A stretch of DNA of 64,000 nt from Thioalkalivibrio sp. ALMg11 (GTDB lineage: Bacteria > Pseudomonadota > Gammaproteobacteria > Ectothiorhodospirales > Ectothiorhodospiraceae), in NCBI RefSeq assembly GCF_000377905.1, contig NZ_KB898875.1, positions 171,052 through 235,051 of the forward strand. Reading direction: 5' to 3'. The notes beneath the pieces are model-generated. The model did not search any database and had not been told where the DNA came from. It saw only the letters and a list, made by a program, of their open reading frames with translations. Every line of letters starts with the position of its first letter. Within the stretch, counting starts at the first letter, position 1. Positions 54,378-63,788 of the stretch are shown here, piece by piece. The position numbers and the translations under genes were made by a program.

Positions 54378-56237
54378 GTGAGTCGTCATTTCGGTTGGAT
54401 CGCCACCCTGATCGTGCTGGGCATTCTGCTGTTGCTGGTGATGGTCCAGATCGACCGCCAGTGGCAGCGCATGGCCTCCATGCAAAACACCATGACCGAG
54501 CAGGCCCGTGACCTCCGAGCGTTGCGGCGCAGTGTGCAGGGGGTGGAGTCGGATCTGGCCTCCGGGCGCTTTACCGGGATGGATGGCGAGCGCGCCGCGC
54601 GGGCGGACGATGTCCCCTCGGCGTTCCGGCGGGCGGCGCGGGCGGCCGAGCAGGACGACTACGCCGAGGGTGACTGGCTGGTGCAGGCCTTTGGCACGGG
54701 CCTGGCGACGATCACGCCGTATGTCTCCTCCGATGCCTATGCCTCCGAGGTGCAGAACTATGTGCTGGAGTCGCTGGTGGTGCGCGACCCGGAGACGCTG
54801 GAGTGGCAGGGGTTGCTGGCCGAGTCCTGGGAGTTCGACGATACCGGGACCGAGCTGACCTTCCGCCTGCGCCCGGGTCTGCAGTTCTCCGACGGCGAGC
54901 CGCTGACGGCCGAGGATATCCGCTTCACCTTTGACTTTCTGATGACCGACGCCATCGCGGTCCCCAGGGCGAGGGCCTTCCTGGAGAAGATCGAGGCGGT
55001 CGAGGCCGTCGACGAGCGCACGGTGCGGTTCGTGTTCGAGGAGCCGTACTTCGACGCCATGCGGGTGGCGGGCGGCCTTGATGTCCTGCCGGAACACTTC
55101 TATGGGCGCTACCTGGACGATCCGGAGACCTTCAACGAATCGCGCGGCATCCTGCTGGGTTCCGGACCCTACCGCATGGAGGACCCGACCGGCTGGACCC
55201 CGGATGCCGGTCGTGTCGAACTGGAGCGCAACCCGCGCTACTGGGGACCGGTGGAGCCGTCGCTGGATCGGCTGGTGTGGAGGGTGATCCAGAATGACAG
55301 TGCGCGCCTGACCACCTTCCGCAATCGCGATATCGACGTCTACGGAGCGCGTCCACGCGAATATGCCCGGCTGCGCGACGATGAGGCCCTGCGCGAGCGC
55401 GCGGATACCCAGGAGTACATGAGTCCCACGGCCGGCTATTCGTACATTGCCTGGAACCAGCAGCGCGATGGCGAGCCGACGCGCTTCGCCGACCCGCGAG
55501 TGCGCAAGGCGATGAGCTACCTGACCGACGTTGACCGGCTGATCGAGGAGGTCATGCTGGGCTATGCCGAGCGCGCGATCTCCCCGTTTTCGCCGCGCAG
55601 CGATCAGCACAATCCGGATCTCGATCCGATCCCCTATGATGTCGAGCGTGCCCTGGAACTGCTGGCCGAGGCCGGTTTCCGCGAACGCAATCGCGATGGC
55701 GTGCTGGTCAACGAGGACGGCGAGCCGTTCTCCTTCGAGTTGTCGTACTTCCAGGACAACGAGGACACCCGCCGCATCGCGCTGTTCCTGCGTGACCTCT
55801 TTGCGCGGGCCGGGATCGAGATGCGACCGTCGCCGACGGAATGGTCGGTGATGCTGGAACAACTAACCCGCCAGGATTTTGATGCCATCACCCTGGGCTG
55901 GACCAGCGGTGTGGAGGTGGATATTTACCAGATGTTCCACTCCACTCAGGTTGTTTCCGGTGGCGACAACTTCATCCATTACCAGAACCCCGAACTGGAT
56001 GCGGTGATCGAGGCGGCGCGTGGCGAGGTAGACGAACCAGCGCGCATGGAGTTGTGGCGCGAGGCCGAGCGCATCCTGCACGAGGACCAGCCGTACACCT
56101 TCCTTATGCGGCGCCAGACCCTGGCCTTCATCGACCGGCGCATCCAGAACCTGGAGCAGACCGAGCTGGGGCTCAACCTGGGGGCGGTACCGGTGGAGAT
56201 CTACGTCCCGTTCGAATTGCAGCGGTACGGGCAGTAG
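54378..56237 (+). CDS. Membrane-tethered peptide-type ABC substrate-binding protein (family 5, YejA-like)
   Basis: The start is GTG 54378 with GGAGG five bases upstream. The 619-residue product does not have a cleavable signal but an N-terminal hydrophobic anchor (residues about 7-24) followed by a coiled coil of about 40 residues (MQNTMTEQARDLRALRRSVQGVESDL). A family-5 binding domain then runs to the end (YVLESLVVRDPETLEWQGLLAESWEF, LTFRLRPGLQFSDGEPLTAEDI). It heads a four-gene importer operon resembling yejABEF. The substrate is probably an oligopeptide. Confidence 0.9.
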   Translation: MSRHFGWIATLIVLGILLLLVMVQIDRQWQRMASMQNTMTEQARDLRALRRSVQGVESDLASGRFTGMDGERAARADDVPSAFRRAARAAEQDDYAEGDWLVQAFGTGLATITPYVSSDAYASEVQNYVLESLVVRDPETLEWQGLLAESWEFDDTGTELTFRLRPGLQFSDGEPLTAEDIRFTFDFLMTDAIAVPRARAFLEKIEAVEAVDERTVRFVFEEPYFDAMRVAGGLDVLPEHFYGRYLDDPETFNESRGILLGSGPYRMEDPTGWTPDAGRVELERNPRYWGPVEPSLDRLVWRVIQNDSARLTTFRNRDIDVYGARPREYARLRDDEALRERADTQEYMSPTAGYSYIAWNQQRDGEPTRFADPRVRKAMSYLTDVDRLIEEVMLGYAERAISPFSPRSDQHNPDLDPIPYDVERALELLAEAGFRERNRDGVLVNEDGEPFSFELSYFQDNEDTRRIALFLRDLFARAGIEMRPSPTEWSVMLEQLTRQDFDAITLGWTSGVEVDIYQMFHSTQVVSGGDNFIHYQNPELDAVIEAARGEVDEPARMELWREAERILHEDQPYTFLMRRQTLAFIDRRIQNLEQTELGLNLGAVPVEIYVPFELQRYGQ

Positions 56238-56284
56238 CCGGCAATGCACATGGCAGCTGAAGCGGCAGCAGGCCGGCGCGCGCG

Positions 56285-57664
56285 ATGCTGACTTACATCC
56301 TGCGCCGGATGATCCTGATGGTGCCGACCCTGTTCGGCATTACCGTGGTCGTGTTTGCGGTGATGGCGGCCGCGCCCGGCGGGATCAGCGCCCTGACGCT
56401 GGTCGAAGGCCAGGGCCTGGAGCCACAGGCACAGAAGGCGATGGAGGACTACTACAACCAGCTCTACGGGCTGGATCAGCCGGCACCGGTGCAGTTCGGG
56501 CGCTGGTTGAACAACATCTCGCCGGTCGGTTTTGCCCAGGACGAGGATGGCTCGCTGACCGGCTGGCCACACTTCAAGGCCCCCAACCTGGGCACCAGTT
56601 TCCGTTATGGCCGGCCGGTGATCGATCTGGTGGCCGAACGATTGCCGATCACGTTGCTGCTGAACGTGCTGTCCATCCCGCTGATCTACATCGTCGCGGT
56701 CGCCGTGGGGGTGCGCGCGGCCACCCAGCATGGTCAGGCCTTCGATTCGCAGTCCGGCGTGGTGCTGCTCGCGCTGTGGTCGGTACCGACCATGCTGGCC
56801 GGCGTGCTGCTGATCGGCTTCTTCGCCTCCGACCAGTTCTGGCAGTGGTTCCCCACCGGGGGGCTCAGCCAGCGTGCGGCGCTGGACATGACCTTCCTGC
56901 CCACGGTGGAGGTGGTGTGGGCCTTGCCGTTGTTGCTGATCCTGCCGTTTCTGGGGGCCGCGCTGGGGATCTACCTTGCCCGCTACCTGCCCGCCCGTAT
57001 CCGCGGCGGGGTGGGGGCGGCGCTCGGGGCGGTCTGTGGCTGGCTGATGTTCCGCGATCTGGCACCGGCCGGGATTGTTAGCACCGCGGTGGCCGTCCTC
57101 CTCGGGGGCGGTTTGGGCTGGATGATGGCGCACAGCGACTGGGGCGTCCTGCGCGGGTTCTATCTGGGGACCCTTGGGCTTGGCGTCGGGCTGGCGTTGG
57201 CGCTGGGCCTGGCGCCGGGCCACATGGTGCCGGGCTTCCTGCTGGACCGGGCCTGGCACCTGGTGTTGCCGGTGCTGTGCCTGTCCTACGGCGGGCTGGC
57301 GTTCCTCGCCAAGCTGTCGCGTTCGGCGGTGCTGGAGAACCTGACCTCGGATTACGCGCGCACGGCGCGCGCCAAGGGTGTCGCGGAGCACGATGTGCTG
57401 TGGCGCCACGTGTTCCGCAATTCGCTGCTGCCACTGATCACCGTGTCGGCCACGCTGCTGCCCTCGCTGCTGGCCGGCTCGGTGATCGTGGAGGCGATCT
57501 TTTCCATCGATGGTATGGGCAAGCTGGCGGTGGAGGCCGTGCAGACGCGCGACCGTGAGCTGGTGCTGTCGATCACCTTGATCTCTGGCGTGCTGACCCT
57601 GGTGGGCTATCTGTTGGCCGATCTCGCCTACGCCATCGTCGATCCGCGGGTGAGCTATGACTGA
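56285..57664 (+). CDS. Peptide ABC transporter permease (YejB/DppB-like) with extra membrane segments
   Basis: A 459-residue permease, longer than the approximately 310-365 usual for the family. The N-terminus (YILRRMILMVPTLFGITVVVFAVMAAAPGG) and the C-terminal block (WHLVLPVLCLSYGGLAFLAKLSRSAVLENLTSDYARTARAKGV with the EAA loop) are typical of YejB. Between GGLSQRAALD and the EAA block lies an inserted hydrophobic region of roughly 110 residues (about 210-320) with three or four additional membrane helices. Its stop overlaps the next start. Confidence 0.88.
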   Translation: MLTYILRRMILMVPTLFGITVVVFAVMAAAPGGISALTLVEGQGLEPQAQKAMEDYYNQLYGLDQPAPVQFGRWLNNISPVGFAQDEDGSLTGWPHFKAPNLGTSFRYGRPVIDLVAERLPITLLLNVLSIPLIYIVAVAVGVRAATQHGQAFDSQSGVVLLALWSVPTMLAGVLLIGFFASDQFWQWFPTGGLSQRAALDMTFLPTVEVVWALPLLLILPFLGAALGIYLARYLPARIRGGVGAALGAVCGWLMFRDLAPAGIVSTAVAVLLGGGLGWMMAHSDWGVLRGFYLGTLGLGVGLALALGLAPGHMVPGFLLDRAWHLVLPVLCLSYGGLAFLAKLSRSAVLENLTSDYARTARAKGVAEHDVLWRHVFRNSLLPLITVSATLLPSLLAGSVIVEAIFSIDGMGKLAVEAVQTRDRELVLSITLISGVLTLVGYLLADLAYAIVDPRVSYD

Positions 57665-58925
57665 GACCGCGCGCAACGCGCAGCAGGCGGATCGCCGCAG
57701 CCGTTCCTGGGCCCGGCGCGTGGTGGGCGAGATCCTGCTGCGCTGGGGTGCCCGCCTCGGGATTGGCTGGATTGCGCTGTTGACCCTGGTCGCGATCCTC
57801 GCGCCAGTGCTCGCGAATTCCCACCCGCTACTGGTACAGACCGCCGACGGCGCGTGGGCGATGCCGTTTCTGCGCTACCTGACGGCTGCGGACGTGACCC
57901 TGTTTGGTTTGCTGGTGCTGGCACTGATCTTCTGGCGTCTGCCCGGGCGGCCGTGGCGGCGCTTCGGTCTCTGGGCGGTGTTGGGCGCGATGCTGGGCGC
58001 AGTGGCCTGGCAGACGGTGTCGCCGCCGTCGCTGGTGATCCACGAACAGTATCGCGAGGCCGAGGTGATGGGCGAGTACCAGACGGTGATTCGCGCGCCC
58101 ATCCCGTACTCGCCGCGCGACTACCTGCGCGACTACGCCGATACCGGCCTGGAGGCCCCGCGGGAGTCTCCGGATCGGGTGCATTGGTTCGGCACCGACG
58201 ATACCGGCGCCGACGTGCTCTCGCGCATGATCCACGCCGCGCGCATCGCGCTGTCCATCGGCTTCATCGCGACCGGGATCGCCCTGGGAATCGGTGTGAT
58301 TCTGGGCGGTTTGATGGGCTACTTCTCGGGGATCGTGGACATGATCGGCATGCGCCTGGTCGAAATATTCGAGGCCATCCCGACACTGTTCCTGTTGCTG
58401 ACCTTCGTCGCCTTCTTCGGCCGTTCGCTGTACCTGATGATGCTGATCATCGGCCTGACCTCGTGGTCCGGTTACGCCCGCTACGTGCGCGCCGAGTTCC
58501 TGCGCCTGCGCCAGCAGGACTTCGTGCAGGGGGCCATCGCATCGGGGCTGTCGCTGCCGTCGATCCTGTTCCGGCACATGCTGCCGAACGGGATCGCGCC
58601 GATCCTGGTCGCGGCCAGTTTCGGCGTCGCCTCCGCGATCCTGGCCGAGGCGACGCTCTCGTTCCTCGGCCTTGGGCTGGTGGATGACCCCTCCTGGGGC
58701 CAGATGCTGAACCAGGCGGTGCAGAGCTCCACCTTCAACTGGTGGATGGCGGCCTTCCCCGGCGGCGCAATTTTCCTGACCGTGTTCGCCTACAACCTGA
58801 TCGGCGAGGCCCTGCGCGACGCGGTGGATCCACATGCGCGTTCGGCCGCGCGCACCGCGAATCGCGATGACGGCGCGCGTCCGGCGGCCGGTGCCACCAG
58901 CGCCACCAGCGGCGGGGTGCGCTGA
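57657..58925 (+). CDS. Peptide ABC transporter permease (YejE/DppC-like) with extended N-terminus
   Basis: A 422-residue permease. The core from HWFGTDDTGADVLSRMIHAARIALSIGF to the SFLGLGLVDDPSWGQML block is classic DppC/YejE. Between the first helix and the core is an extra segment with two more helices (FLRYLTAADVTLFGLLVLALIFW, FGLWAVLGAMLGAVAW). A Thr/Ala/Ser-rich tail ends the protein. It overlaps the YejB-like gene by eight bases and is directly followed by the ATPase gene. Confidence 0.88.
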   Translation: MTETARNAQQADRRSRSWARRVVGEILLRWGARLGIGWIALLTLVAILAPVLANSHPLLVQTADGAWAMPFLRYLTAADVTLFGLLVLALIFWRLPGRPWRRFGLWAVLGAMLGAVAWQTVSPPSLVIHEQYREAEVMGEYQTVIRAPIPYSPRDYLRDYADTGLEAPRESPDRVHWFGTDDTGADVLSRMIHAARIALSIGFIATGIALGIGVILGGLMGYFSGIVDMIGMRLVEIFEAIPTLFLLLTFVAFFGRSLYLMMLIIGLTSWSGYARYVRAEFLRLRQQDFVQGAIASGLSLPSILFRHMLPNGIAPILVAASFGVASAILAEATLSFLGLGLVDDPSWGQMLNQAVQSSTFNWWMAAFPGGAIFLTVFAYNLIGEALRDAVDPHARSAARTANRDDGARPAAGATSATSGGVR

Positions 58926-60542
58926 ATGCTGGAGGTGCGCAACCTGCAGATCCGCCACCGCGACGGCGAGGCGGCGCTGGTGGAGGACGTGAGCTTCGCC
59001 ATCCGCGAGGGCGAGCTGTTTGCCCTGGTCGGGGAGTCGGGCTCCGGCAAGTCGATCACGGCGCTGGCCATCATGCGCCTGCTGGATGCCGGGTTCGAAC
59101 GCCCCTCGGGTGAGGTCTGGCTGGCCGGGCGCGAAGGCCGCCAGGAGTTGCTGGGGCTTCCAGGCGCGGTGATGCAGCATGTGCGCGGCGACCGCATCGG
59201 CATGATCTTCCAGGAGCCGATGACCTCCCTGAACCCGGTACTGAAGGTGGGCGATCAGATCGAGGAAGTGCTGCGCCTGCACCGCCCGCAGATGAGTCCG
59301 GAGCAGCGCGCCGCGCGTACCCTCGAGGTCCTGAGCGAGGTGCAGTTGCCGAACCCCGAACAGCGCCGCGACGAGTACCCGCACAAGCTCTCCGGCGGCC
59401 AGCGCCAGCGGGTGATGATCGCCATGGCCCTGGTCGCCGAGCCGGATCTACTGATCGCGGATGAGCCGACGACGGCGCTGGACGTGACCATTCAGGCCGA
59501 GATCCTGAAGCTGATCGACCACCTGCGCGAGAAGAACGGCATGGCGGTGCTGCTGATCACCCACGATTTTGGCGTGGTGGCCTCGGTGGCCGACCGCGTG
59601 GCGGTGATGCGCCAGGGGCGCTTGGTGGAGCAGGGTGAATGCCTGCCTCTGTTGCGCGATCCGCAGGACGCCTACACCCGCAAGCTGATCCAGGCGCTGC
59701 CGGAGAACCTTCCACCGCTGCCGCCGGTGCCGGGGGCGGGGCGCGAAGCGCTGTTGCAGGTGTCCGGGCTGCAGGTGCACTTCCCGGTGCTGAAGGGCCT
59801 GATGCGTCGCCAGGTGGATGTGGTGCGGGCGGTGGATGATGTCAGTTTCGAGCTGGAGAACGGCGAGGTGCTGGCGGTGGTGGGGGAGTCCGGCTGTGGC
59901 AAGACCACGCTGGGTCGCGCGATCCTGCGCCTGATCGAGCCGACCGGTGGCGAGATCCGCTACCGGGGCGAATCGTTGACCCACATGGCGCGCAAGCCCC
60001 TGCGCCGGCTGCGGCGGCACCTGCAGGTGGTGTTCCAGGACCCGGCCTCGTCGCTGAACCCGCGTCTGAACGTGCTGACGCTGCTGACCGAGCCGATGGC
60101 GGTGCATGGCATCGGGGCGAATCAGGAAGAGCGCATTGCCCTGGCCGGGAAGGTTCTGGACCAGGTGGCGTTGCCGGAAGACACCCTGTGGCGCTATCCG
60201 CACGAATTTTCGGGGGGGCAGCGCCAGCGCATCGCTATCGCCCGGGCCCTGGTGCTGGACCCGGACGTGATTATCTGCGACGAGGTGACCAGTGCGCTGG
60301 ATGTGTCGGTGCAGGCCGAGGTGCTGCAGATCCTCGCTCGGCTGCGCGCGGAGCGACGTCTCGCGATGATCTTCATCACCCACGACATGGGCGTGGTCGA
60401 GTACTTCTCCGACCGCATGCTGGTCATGCATGACGGGCGCATGGAGGAGATCGGCGCCACCGCCGAGGTGCTGGCCAATCCACGGGCCGAGTACACCCGC
60501 CATCTGCTGGATGCCGTGCCGCGCGTCTCGCGTTATCTGTAA
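58926..60542 (+). CDS. Peptide ABC transporter dual ATPase (YejF-like)
   Basis: A 538-residue protein with two complete ATPase domains in tandem. The first has [21 protein letters not shown] and [12 protein letters not shown]; the second has [21 protein letters not shown] and [12 protein letters not shown]. This equals a fused DppD-DppF pair, as in YejF. Its ATG starts immediately after the stop of the permease. Confidence 0.94.
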   Translation: MLEVRNLQIRHRDGEAALVEDVSFAIREGELFALVGESGSGKSITALAIMRLLDAGFERPSGEVWLAGREGRQELLGLPGAVMQHVRGDRIGMIFQEPMTSLNPVLKVGDQIEEVLRLHRPQMSPEQRAARTLEVLSEVQLPNPEQRRDEYPHKLSGGQRQRVMIAMALVAEPDLLIADEPTTALDVTIQAEILKLIDHLREKNGMAVLLITHDFGVVASVADRVAVMRQGRLVEQGECLPLLRDPQDAYTRKLIQALPENLPPLPPVPGAGREALLQVSGLQVHFPVLKGLMRRQVDVVRAVDDVSFELENGEVLAVVGESGCGKTTLGRAILRLIEPTGGEIRYRGESLTHMARKPLRRLRRHLQVVFQDPASSLNPRLNVLTLLTEPMAVHGIGANQEERIALAGKVLDQVALPEDTLWRYPHEFSGGQRQRIAIARALVLDPDVIICDEVTSALDVSVQAEVLQILARLRAERRLAMIFITHDMGVVEYFSDRMLVMHDGRMEEIGATAEVLANPRAEYTRHLLDAVPRVSRYL

Positions 60543-60570
60543 GCCCGCCCGGCCGCCCGTCGGTGGCCAT

Positions 60571-60766
60571 GCCTTTTGCACAGAGCACATGGAGAAATTC
60601 GATAGTGGGGACCTCGGGCTGGTGGCATCCCGAGTCTGGGCATGTTGTTTGGGCTTGCTCCCGCCGAAAGGTGATGCTGACCTGGAACCGTTTCGGGTCG
60701 CTTACCGCATCGAATCGTTTCTTGGTTTTCTCTGCGTGCTCCGTGCCTTTTGTGGTGCACAAAGGC
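60571..60766. repeat. Imperfect palindromic intergenic element
   Basis: The left end CCTTTTGCACAGAGCACATGGAGAAA resembles the inverted right end (TTTCTCTGCGTGCTCCGTGCCTTTTG). It fills the gap between the converging YejF-like gene and mutM; no gene seen. Confidence 0.6.
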
Positions 60767-60797
60767 CTTTCGGCGTCTGCTGACCCGCGTGGGATAT

Positions 60798-61613
60798 CTA
60801 CTTCTGGCAGGCGGGGCAGTAGCTGCTGGCGCGCTGGCCGATGCGGCGAGTGCGCAATATCCCGGCGCAGACCGGACAAGGCTCGCCGGCGCGGCCGTAG
60901 ACGCGCAGCGACTGGCGAAAGTAGCCGTGGGTGCCGTCCTCGCGCAGGAAGTCGCGCAGGGTGGTTCCGCCCTGTTCGATGGCCGCCGCCAGCACGGCCT
61001 TGATGTGGCTCGCCAGGCGCTCGTATTCGGCGCGCGTGACGCGTCCGGCCGCGCGCCCGGGCCGGACGCCGGCGAGGAACAGGGCCTCGGTGGCGTAGAT
61101 GTTGCCCACTCCCACCACGATCGCCTGGTCCATGATGAAGGCCTTGACCGGGCCCCGGCGGCCGCGGCTGCGGCGGAACAGGTAGTCGCCATCAAATTCG
61201 GGGTCCAGGGGTTCCGGGCCGAGGTCGGCCAGCAAGGCGTGGGGTACGGCGCCCTCGGGGAGCGGCAGACAACAGCCGAAGCGGCGCGGGTCGTGCAGGC
61301 GAATCTGGTAGCCGTTGTCCAGGTGCAGGGTCAGGTGATCGTGCCGGCGCAGCGGTGTCTCCGGCGTGCAGTGGCGCAGGCTCCCGGACATCCCGAGATG
61401 CAGCAGGAGGCCGGTACGATCGGTCTCCAGCAAAAGGTATTTGGCGCGGCGGGTCAGGCTGCGGACCCGGGCGCCCGCCAGTTGCTGCGTCAGCTCCGGC
61501 GGCACCGGCCAGCGCAGGCGCGGCTCGCGGACCTCGAAGGTCGTGATGCGTCGCCCGGCCAGCAGGGGGGCCAGCCCGCGCCGGGTGGTCTCGACCTCGG
61601 GTAGTTCAGGCAT
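60798..61613 (-). CDS. mutM: Formamidopyrimidine-DNA glycosylase
   Basis: A 271-residue base-excision enzyme for 8-oxoguanine. The catalytic N-terminal Pro-Glu is intact (MPELPEVETTRRGL). VGVGNIYATEALF is the H2TH region, and the C-terminal zinc finger has CPVC and CPAC. The start overlaps the chorismatase stop by eight bases, making it the last gene of a minus-strand operon. Confidence 0.96.
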   Translation of the reverse strand: MPELPEVETTRRGLAPLLAGRRITTFEVREPRLRWPVPPELTQQLAGARVRSLTRRAKYLLLETDRTGLLLHLGMSGSLRHCTPETPLRRHDHLTLHLDNGYQIRLHDPRRFGCCLPLPEGAVPHALLADLGPEPLDPEFDGDYLFRRSRGRRGPVKAFIMDQAIVVGVGNIYATEALFLAGVRPGRAAGRVTRAEYERLASHIKAVLAAAIEQGGTTLRDFLREDGTHGYFRQSLRVYGRAGEPCPVCAGILRTRRIGQRASSYCPACQK

Positions 61614-62556
61614 GGACGCCCTCGATTTCCAGCAGCAGCTCGCGCCGGCAGACGTCGCCGCGGACCCACTGGACGATCGGGCCCGGATGGGCGTCGTGGT
61701 AGTGCTCGGCGAGGACCGCGGCGACCTTGGCCCGATCCTCCGGGTGTCGCAGGTAGATGCGCAGCCACGACGGGCGTGGCAGTTCGCGGCCGGCAGTGTC
61801 ATGCAGGGACCGCAAATTGGCCAGAGTCTCGCGCGCCTGGGCGACGACGTCGTCGGGGTGACGGCTCTCGTGGCCGACGATGCTGGCGGTGCCGGAGAGC
61901 AGGATCAGCGGGCCGCCTGCGGTTTCCAGGCGGGTGGCGCGGGCGAAGGTCGGGCTCTTCGGGCTGTAGCGCGCCGGGTAATGATAGGCGCTGACCTGAC
62001 GCGGATTCTCCAAGGGTTCGGCCGGGGTGCGAGTGGCAATCAGGTAGATGACCAGCTGGCGCTGGTCGCTACCGATGGCCGTGGCGGCTGGCATGCTGGC
62101 CAGCGGGATCTCCAGGGCCTCAAGCGCGGTGGCGCGGCCCATGCAGAAGGCTTGGTAGCGTTCCAGCCCGTCCTCCTCGGCATGGATGGCGCCGAAGTAG
62201 TTCCACACGCGTGCCAGGTGCTCGAAGCCGCGTGCGTGGCAGGCGGCCAGCAGTGCGCGGTAGGCGTGTTCGGTCTGCTCCCGGAGGCCGTGGTCCGGTC
62301 CGGTCCAGGTCGCGAAGAGGACGTCCTCGTGTTCCAGCAGGCGGACAGGTCCCTCGTGGATCGGCGTCGGCGTGCCGCTGGCGGTCCAGTACTCGACATA
62401 GTTATCCGGCGCCAGGGGGTGCAGGCCCGGGCGGATTTCCAGGTGGTCGGGGCCGCTATCAATCCCTGCGGGTTCGCGCAGCCGGATGTGCATTCCTGTA
62501 TCGGGTCCGGCGGCGGCTTCCGGCATGAGCTGGCTGCGCAGGGTAAGGGTCGTCAT
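61606..62556 (-). CDS. Chorismatase of the FkbO/Hyg5/XanB2 type
   Basis: A 316-residue protein with the RidA-like double-domain fold of chorismatases. RVWNYFGAIHAEEDGLERYQAFCMGRATAL, PAATAIGS, LLSGTASIVGHESRHPDDVVAQARETLANL and the C-terminal RGDVCRRELLLEIE match this family, whose members hydrolyse chorismate to 3- or 4-hydroxybenzoate (XanB2) or to dihydroxy-cyclohexadiene acids (FkbO). The last residues carry the Arg and Glu expected near the active site. The ATG follows the upstream stop with no gap (TAGATG). A role in pigment or quinone precursors is inference. Confidence 0.85.
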   Translation of the reverse strand: MTTLTLRSQLMPEAAAGPDTGMHIRLREPAGIDSGPDHLEIRPGLHPLAPDNYVEYWTASGTPTPIHEGPVRLLEHEDVLFATWTGPDHGLREQTEHAYRALLAACHARGFEHLARVWNYFGAIHAEEDGLERYQAFCMGRATALEALEIPLASMPAATAIGSDQRQLVIYLIATRTPAEPLENPRQVSAYHYPARYSPKSPTFARATRLETAGGPLILLSGTASIVGHESRHPDDVVAQARETLANLRSLHDTAGRELPRPSWLRIYLRHPEDRAKVAAVLAEHYHDAHPGPIVQWVRGDVCRRELLLEIEGVHA

Positions 62557-63771
62557 CTATTTCTCCGCCAGCGAGGCGAGCAGGTCCTCGGTCCAGCGTA
62601 CGGCCTCCAGGTAAAGGCGGCTGGAGACCGGCGCCGGGACCGGGGCATTCGTGCTGTCCGGCGGGGGTGTCGGACCCTCGAAGGCGGCGATGGTCGCCAG
62701 CAGCGGTGCCAGCGGTCCTGTGCCCTCCAGAAGGGCCTGTTCCATCTCGTTGGACAGGCGGAGTTCGCCCAGGATGTGTCGCAGCGGTACTCCCAGCGCG
62801 CGATCCATCCCGGAGAGCATGCCGAGGGTGAAATAGCGTTCGCACTCCTCCGCGTGCAGGCCCAGGGCGCGGGCCATCAGCATGCCCATGCGGGCACGGA
62901 TCATGACCTGCTCGAGCCCGTGGGTCGGGTCGCCGGAGCCGTGCAGCACCATCAGCATCGCCAGGCGTTTGATACGCCCCTGGCCCAGACGCAGGATCGC
63001 GTTGTAAAGCGAATCGGTCGGGCGAGAGCCGCGATAGGCCGGGCTGTTGGCGATGCGCAGCAGCTGGATCGCGAGCCCGGGTTCGGCGGCGATCAATTCC
63101 TCCAGTTCTGCCGGCGTCGGATCCGGCGCCTGCAGCGCCCGCAGGAGGCGCAGCAGGGCGAGCTCCAGGCTCTCCAGGCGCTGGCCCTCGATCACGTGGG
63201 GGAAGGACAGGTGAAAGCCCTGGAACAGGCTGAAGCCAAGGGCCTGGCAGCGAGCATAGTCCTCGGCGGTTTCAACCTTCTCGGCCAGCAATTCCACGCC
63301 GAAGGCGCGCAGGGTGGTGACTTCCTGCTCCAGGCGCTGGCCGCCCAGGGCGAGCACGTCCAGCTTGACCAGATCGGCCAGTTCGACCAGCTCGGAGTGG
63401 CTCTCCTGGAATTGGTAGTCATCTAGCGCGATGCGAAAGCCCCGGGCCTTCAATCGGCGTACCGCGGCGATCACCTCGGCGTCGATCTGGATATCTTCGA
63501 GGATCTCCAGCACCACCTGCTCCCGCGGCAGGCTGGTGATGACCTCATGTTCGAGAAAGCCGCGGGTGAGGTTGACGAAGGCCAGGTGTCCGCCGACCAG
63601 GTGTTCGAGACCGATGTCGATGAAGGCGCTGTGCAGGAGGTCGGAGGTGGCCAGGTCGCCGTCGGTGACCGAAGCGGCGTCCAGGTGCCCGGCGCGAAAG
63701 AGGAGCTCGAAGCCGACCAGATTCTCCTGATCGTCAAAGATGGGTTGCCGGCCGACAAAAATTGGTTGCAT
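62557..63771 (-). CDS. EAL-HDOD signalling protein (YuxH type)
   Basis: The start chosen is ATG 63771 (MQPIFVGRQPIFDDQENLVGFELLFR), which matches the usual N-terminus of the family; an ATG at 63789 and a TTG at 63795 lie at or inside the end of a transposase. The product has 404 residues: an EAL-like domain (about 1-200, with ELLFR in place of EALLR, so probably inactive) and an HDOD domain (about 205-400; LLRIANSPAYRG). Such proteins are c-di-GMP-related or general signalling adaptors. No clear ribosome site is seen at either ATG. Confidence 0.88.
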   Translation of the reverse strand: MQPIFVGRQPIFDDQENLVGFELLFRAGHLDAASVTDGDLATSDLLHSAFIDIGLEHLVGGHLAFVNLTRGFLEHEVITSLPREQVVLEILEDIQIDAEVIAAVRRLKARGFRIALDDYQFQESHSELVELADLVKLDVLALGGQRLEQEVTTLRAFGVELLAEKVETAEDYARCQALGFSLFQGFHLSFPHVIEGQRLESLELALLRLLRALQAPDPTPAELEELIAAEPGLAIQLLRIANSPAYRGSRPTDSLYNAILRLGQGRIKRLAMLMVLHGSGDPTHGLEQVMIRARMGMLMARALGLHAEECERYFTLGMLSGMDRALGVPLRHILGELRLSNEMEQALLEGTGPLAPLLATIAAFEGPTPPPDSTNAPVPAPVSSRLYLEAVRWTEDLLASLAEK

Positions 63772-63788
63772 GCTTGCGCTAGTGTCCA

